From: Spirochaetae bacterium HGW-Spirochaetae-3
Lineage (GTDB): Bacteria > Spirochaetota > Spirochaetia > Treponematales > UBA12059
Reading direction: 5' to 3'
Assembly (NCBI GenBank): GCA_002839315.1
Contig: PGXV01000005.1
Location: 91,269 to 155,268, forward strand
DNA: 64,000 nucleotides
Shown here: positions 63,942 to 64,000 of the stretch, one piece after another
How the letters are laid out: each line of letters opens with the position of its first letter
Position numbering within the stretch: position 1 is the first letter of the stretch
Program-made: the position numbers and the translations under genes
The notes under the pieces: model-generated
Seen by the model: only the letters and a program-made list of their open reading frames with translations
Databases searched by the model: none
What the model was told of the DNA's origin: nothing

Positions 63942-64000
63942 GCCATAAGCCCGAGAAGAGCTACTACTTCCATCGCGAGCTGTCGTGGCTCGAGTTCAAC
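63938..64000 (+). CDS. ppk1: Polyphosphate kinase, first 21 codons only
   Basis: ATG at 63938 overlaps the GppA stop codon. The 21 visible residues end in YYFHRELSWLEFN, the conserved beginning of polyphosphate kinase 1 (RELSWLEFN). The rest of the gene lies beyond the window. Confidence 0.85.
   Translation, partial: MSHKPEKSYYFHRELSWLEFN

Overview
The window is one continuous, GC-rich bacterial chromosome segment, packed with genes on both strands. Gene content suggests an anaerobic, high-GC member of the Spirochaetota (Treponema/Spirochaeta side). The evidence is a PnrA/TmpC-type purine nucleoside lipoprotein, a bactofilin-YaaR-RicT (PSP1) block, many lipoproteins with a spirochaete-like lipobox, ferredoxin-containing MinD ATPases and NifX-type proteins. 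That placement is inferred from gene content; no rRNA lies in the window. There is no phage module, CRISPR array, intact insertion sequence or integrase gene.

Layout. 1-2658: YesM/YesN-type two-component pair. 2683-11438 (minus strand): branched-chain-amino-acid-type ABC transporter (LivK-H-M-G-F), then a two-gene flavin/iron-sulfur amino acid dehydrogenase behind an 18-bp perfect palindrome. 11858-14878: CHASE-PAS histidine kinase, uridine kinase and a small lipoprotein. 14979-25553 (minus): a complete nucleoside operon (binding lipoprotein, ATPase, two permeases, two nucleoside hydrolases, a deaminase-type amidohydrolase, ribokinase, DeoD phosphorylase) ending in ispH. It is divergent from a LacI-family regulator and shares with it two operator-like boxes 21 bp apart. 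26816-32721: lipoprotein, a 126-bp repeat array, carbamate kinase and yajC-secD-secF. 32722-33358: tRNA-Cys with a duplicated 5' leader, a perfect terminator and an inverted copy of its 3' end.

35524-40909 is the most unusual part. An IscU-like scaffold, a fused double NifX protein, two MinD ATPases with inserted ferredoxins, a DUF5320 glycine-rich protein, a metallo-beta-lactamase-fold protein and a CoA-binding protein lie together. The two main promoters of the block carry the same GGCATATGC box directly against the -10 element, so the block looks like one small regulon of iron-sulfur or metal handling related to NifX/Mrp/orange-protein systems.

40920-64000 is mostly housekeeping: PAP2 phosphatase, hydrolase, htpG, MBL protein, M23 peptidase, bactofilin, YaaR, RicT, a cyclophilin-FKBP fusion lipoprotein, dCMP deaminase, a YmdB homologue that has lost its metal ligands, RseC-like and DJ-1 proteins, an amino acid permease, an amidohydrolase, transketolase, PrsW, PEBP, an ABC-F ATPase, an SH3-type lipoprotein, a GppA/HD phosphatase and the first codons of polyphosphate kinase.

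Several genes lack a Shine-Dalgarno sequence but have a -10-like hexamer ending 5-8 nt before the start codon, which suggests leaderless transcripts. I used this, with Shine-Dalgarno sequences and stop/start overlaps, to set starts.
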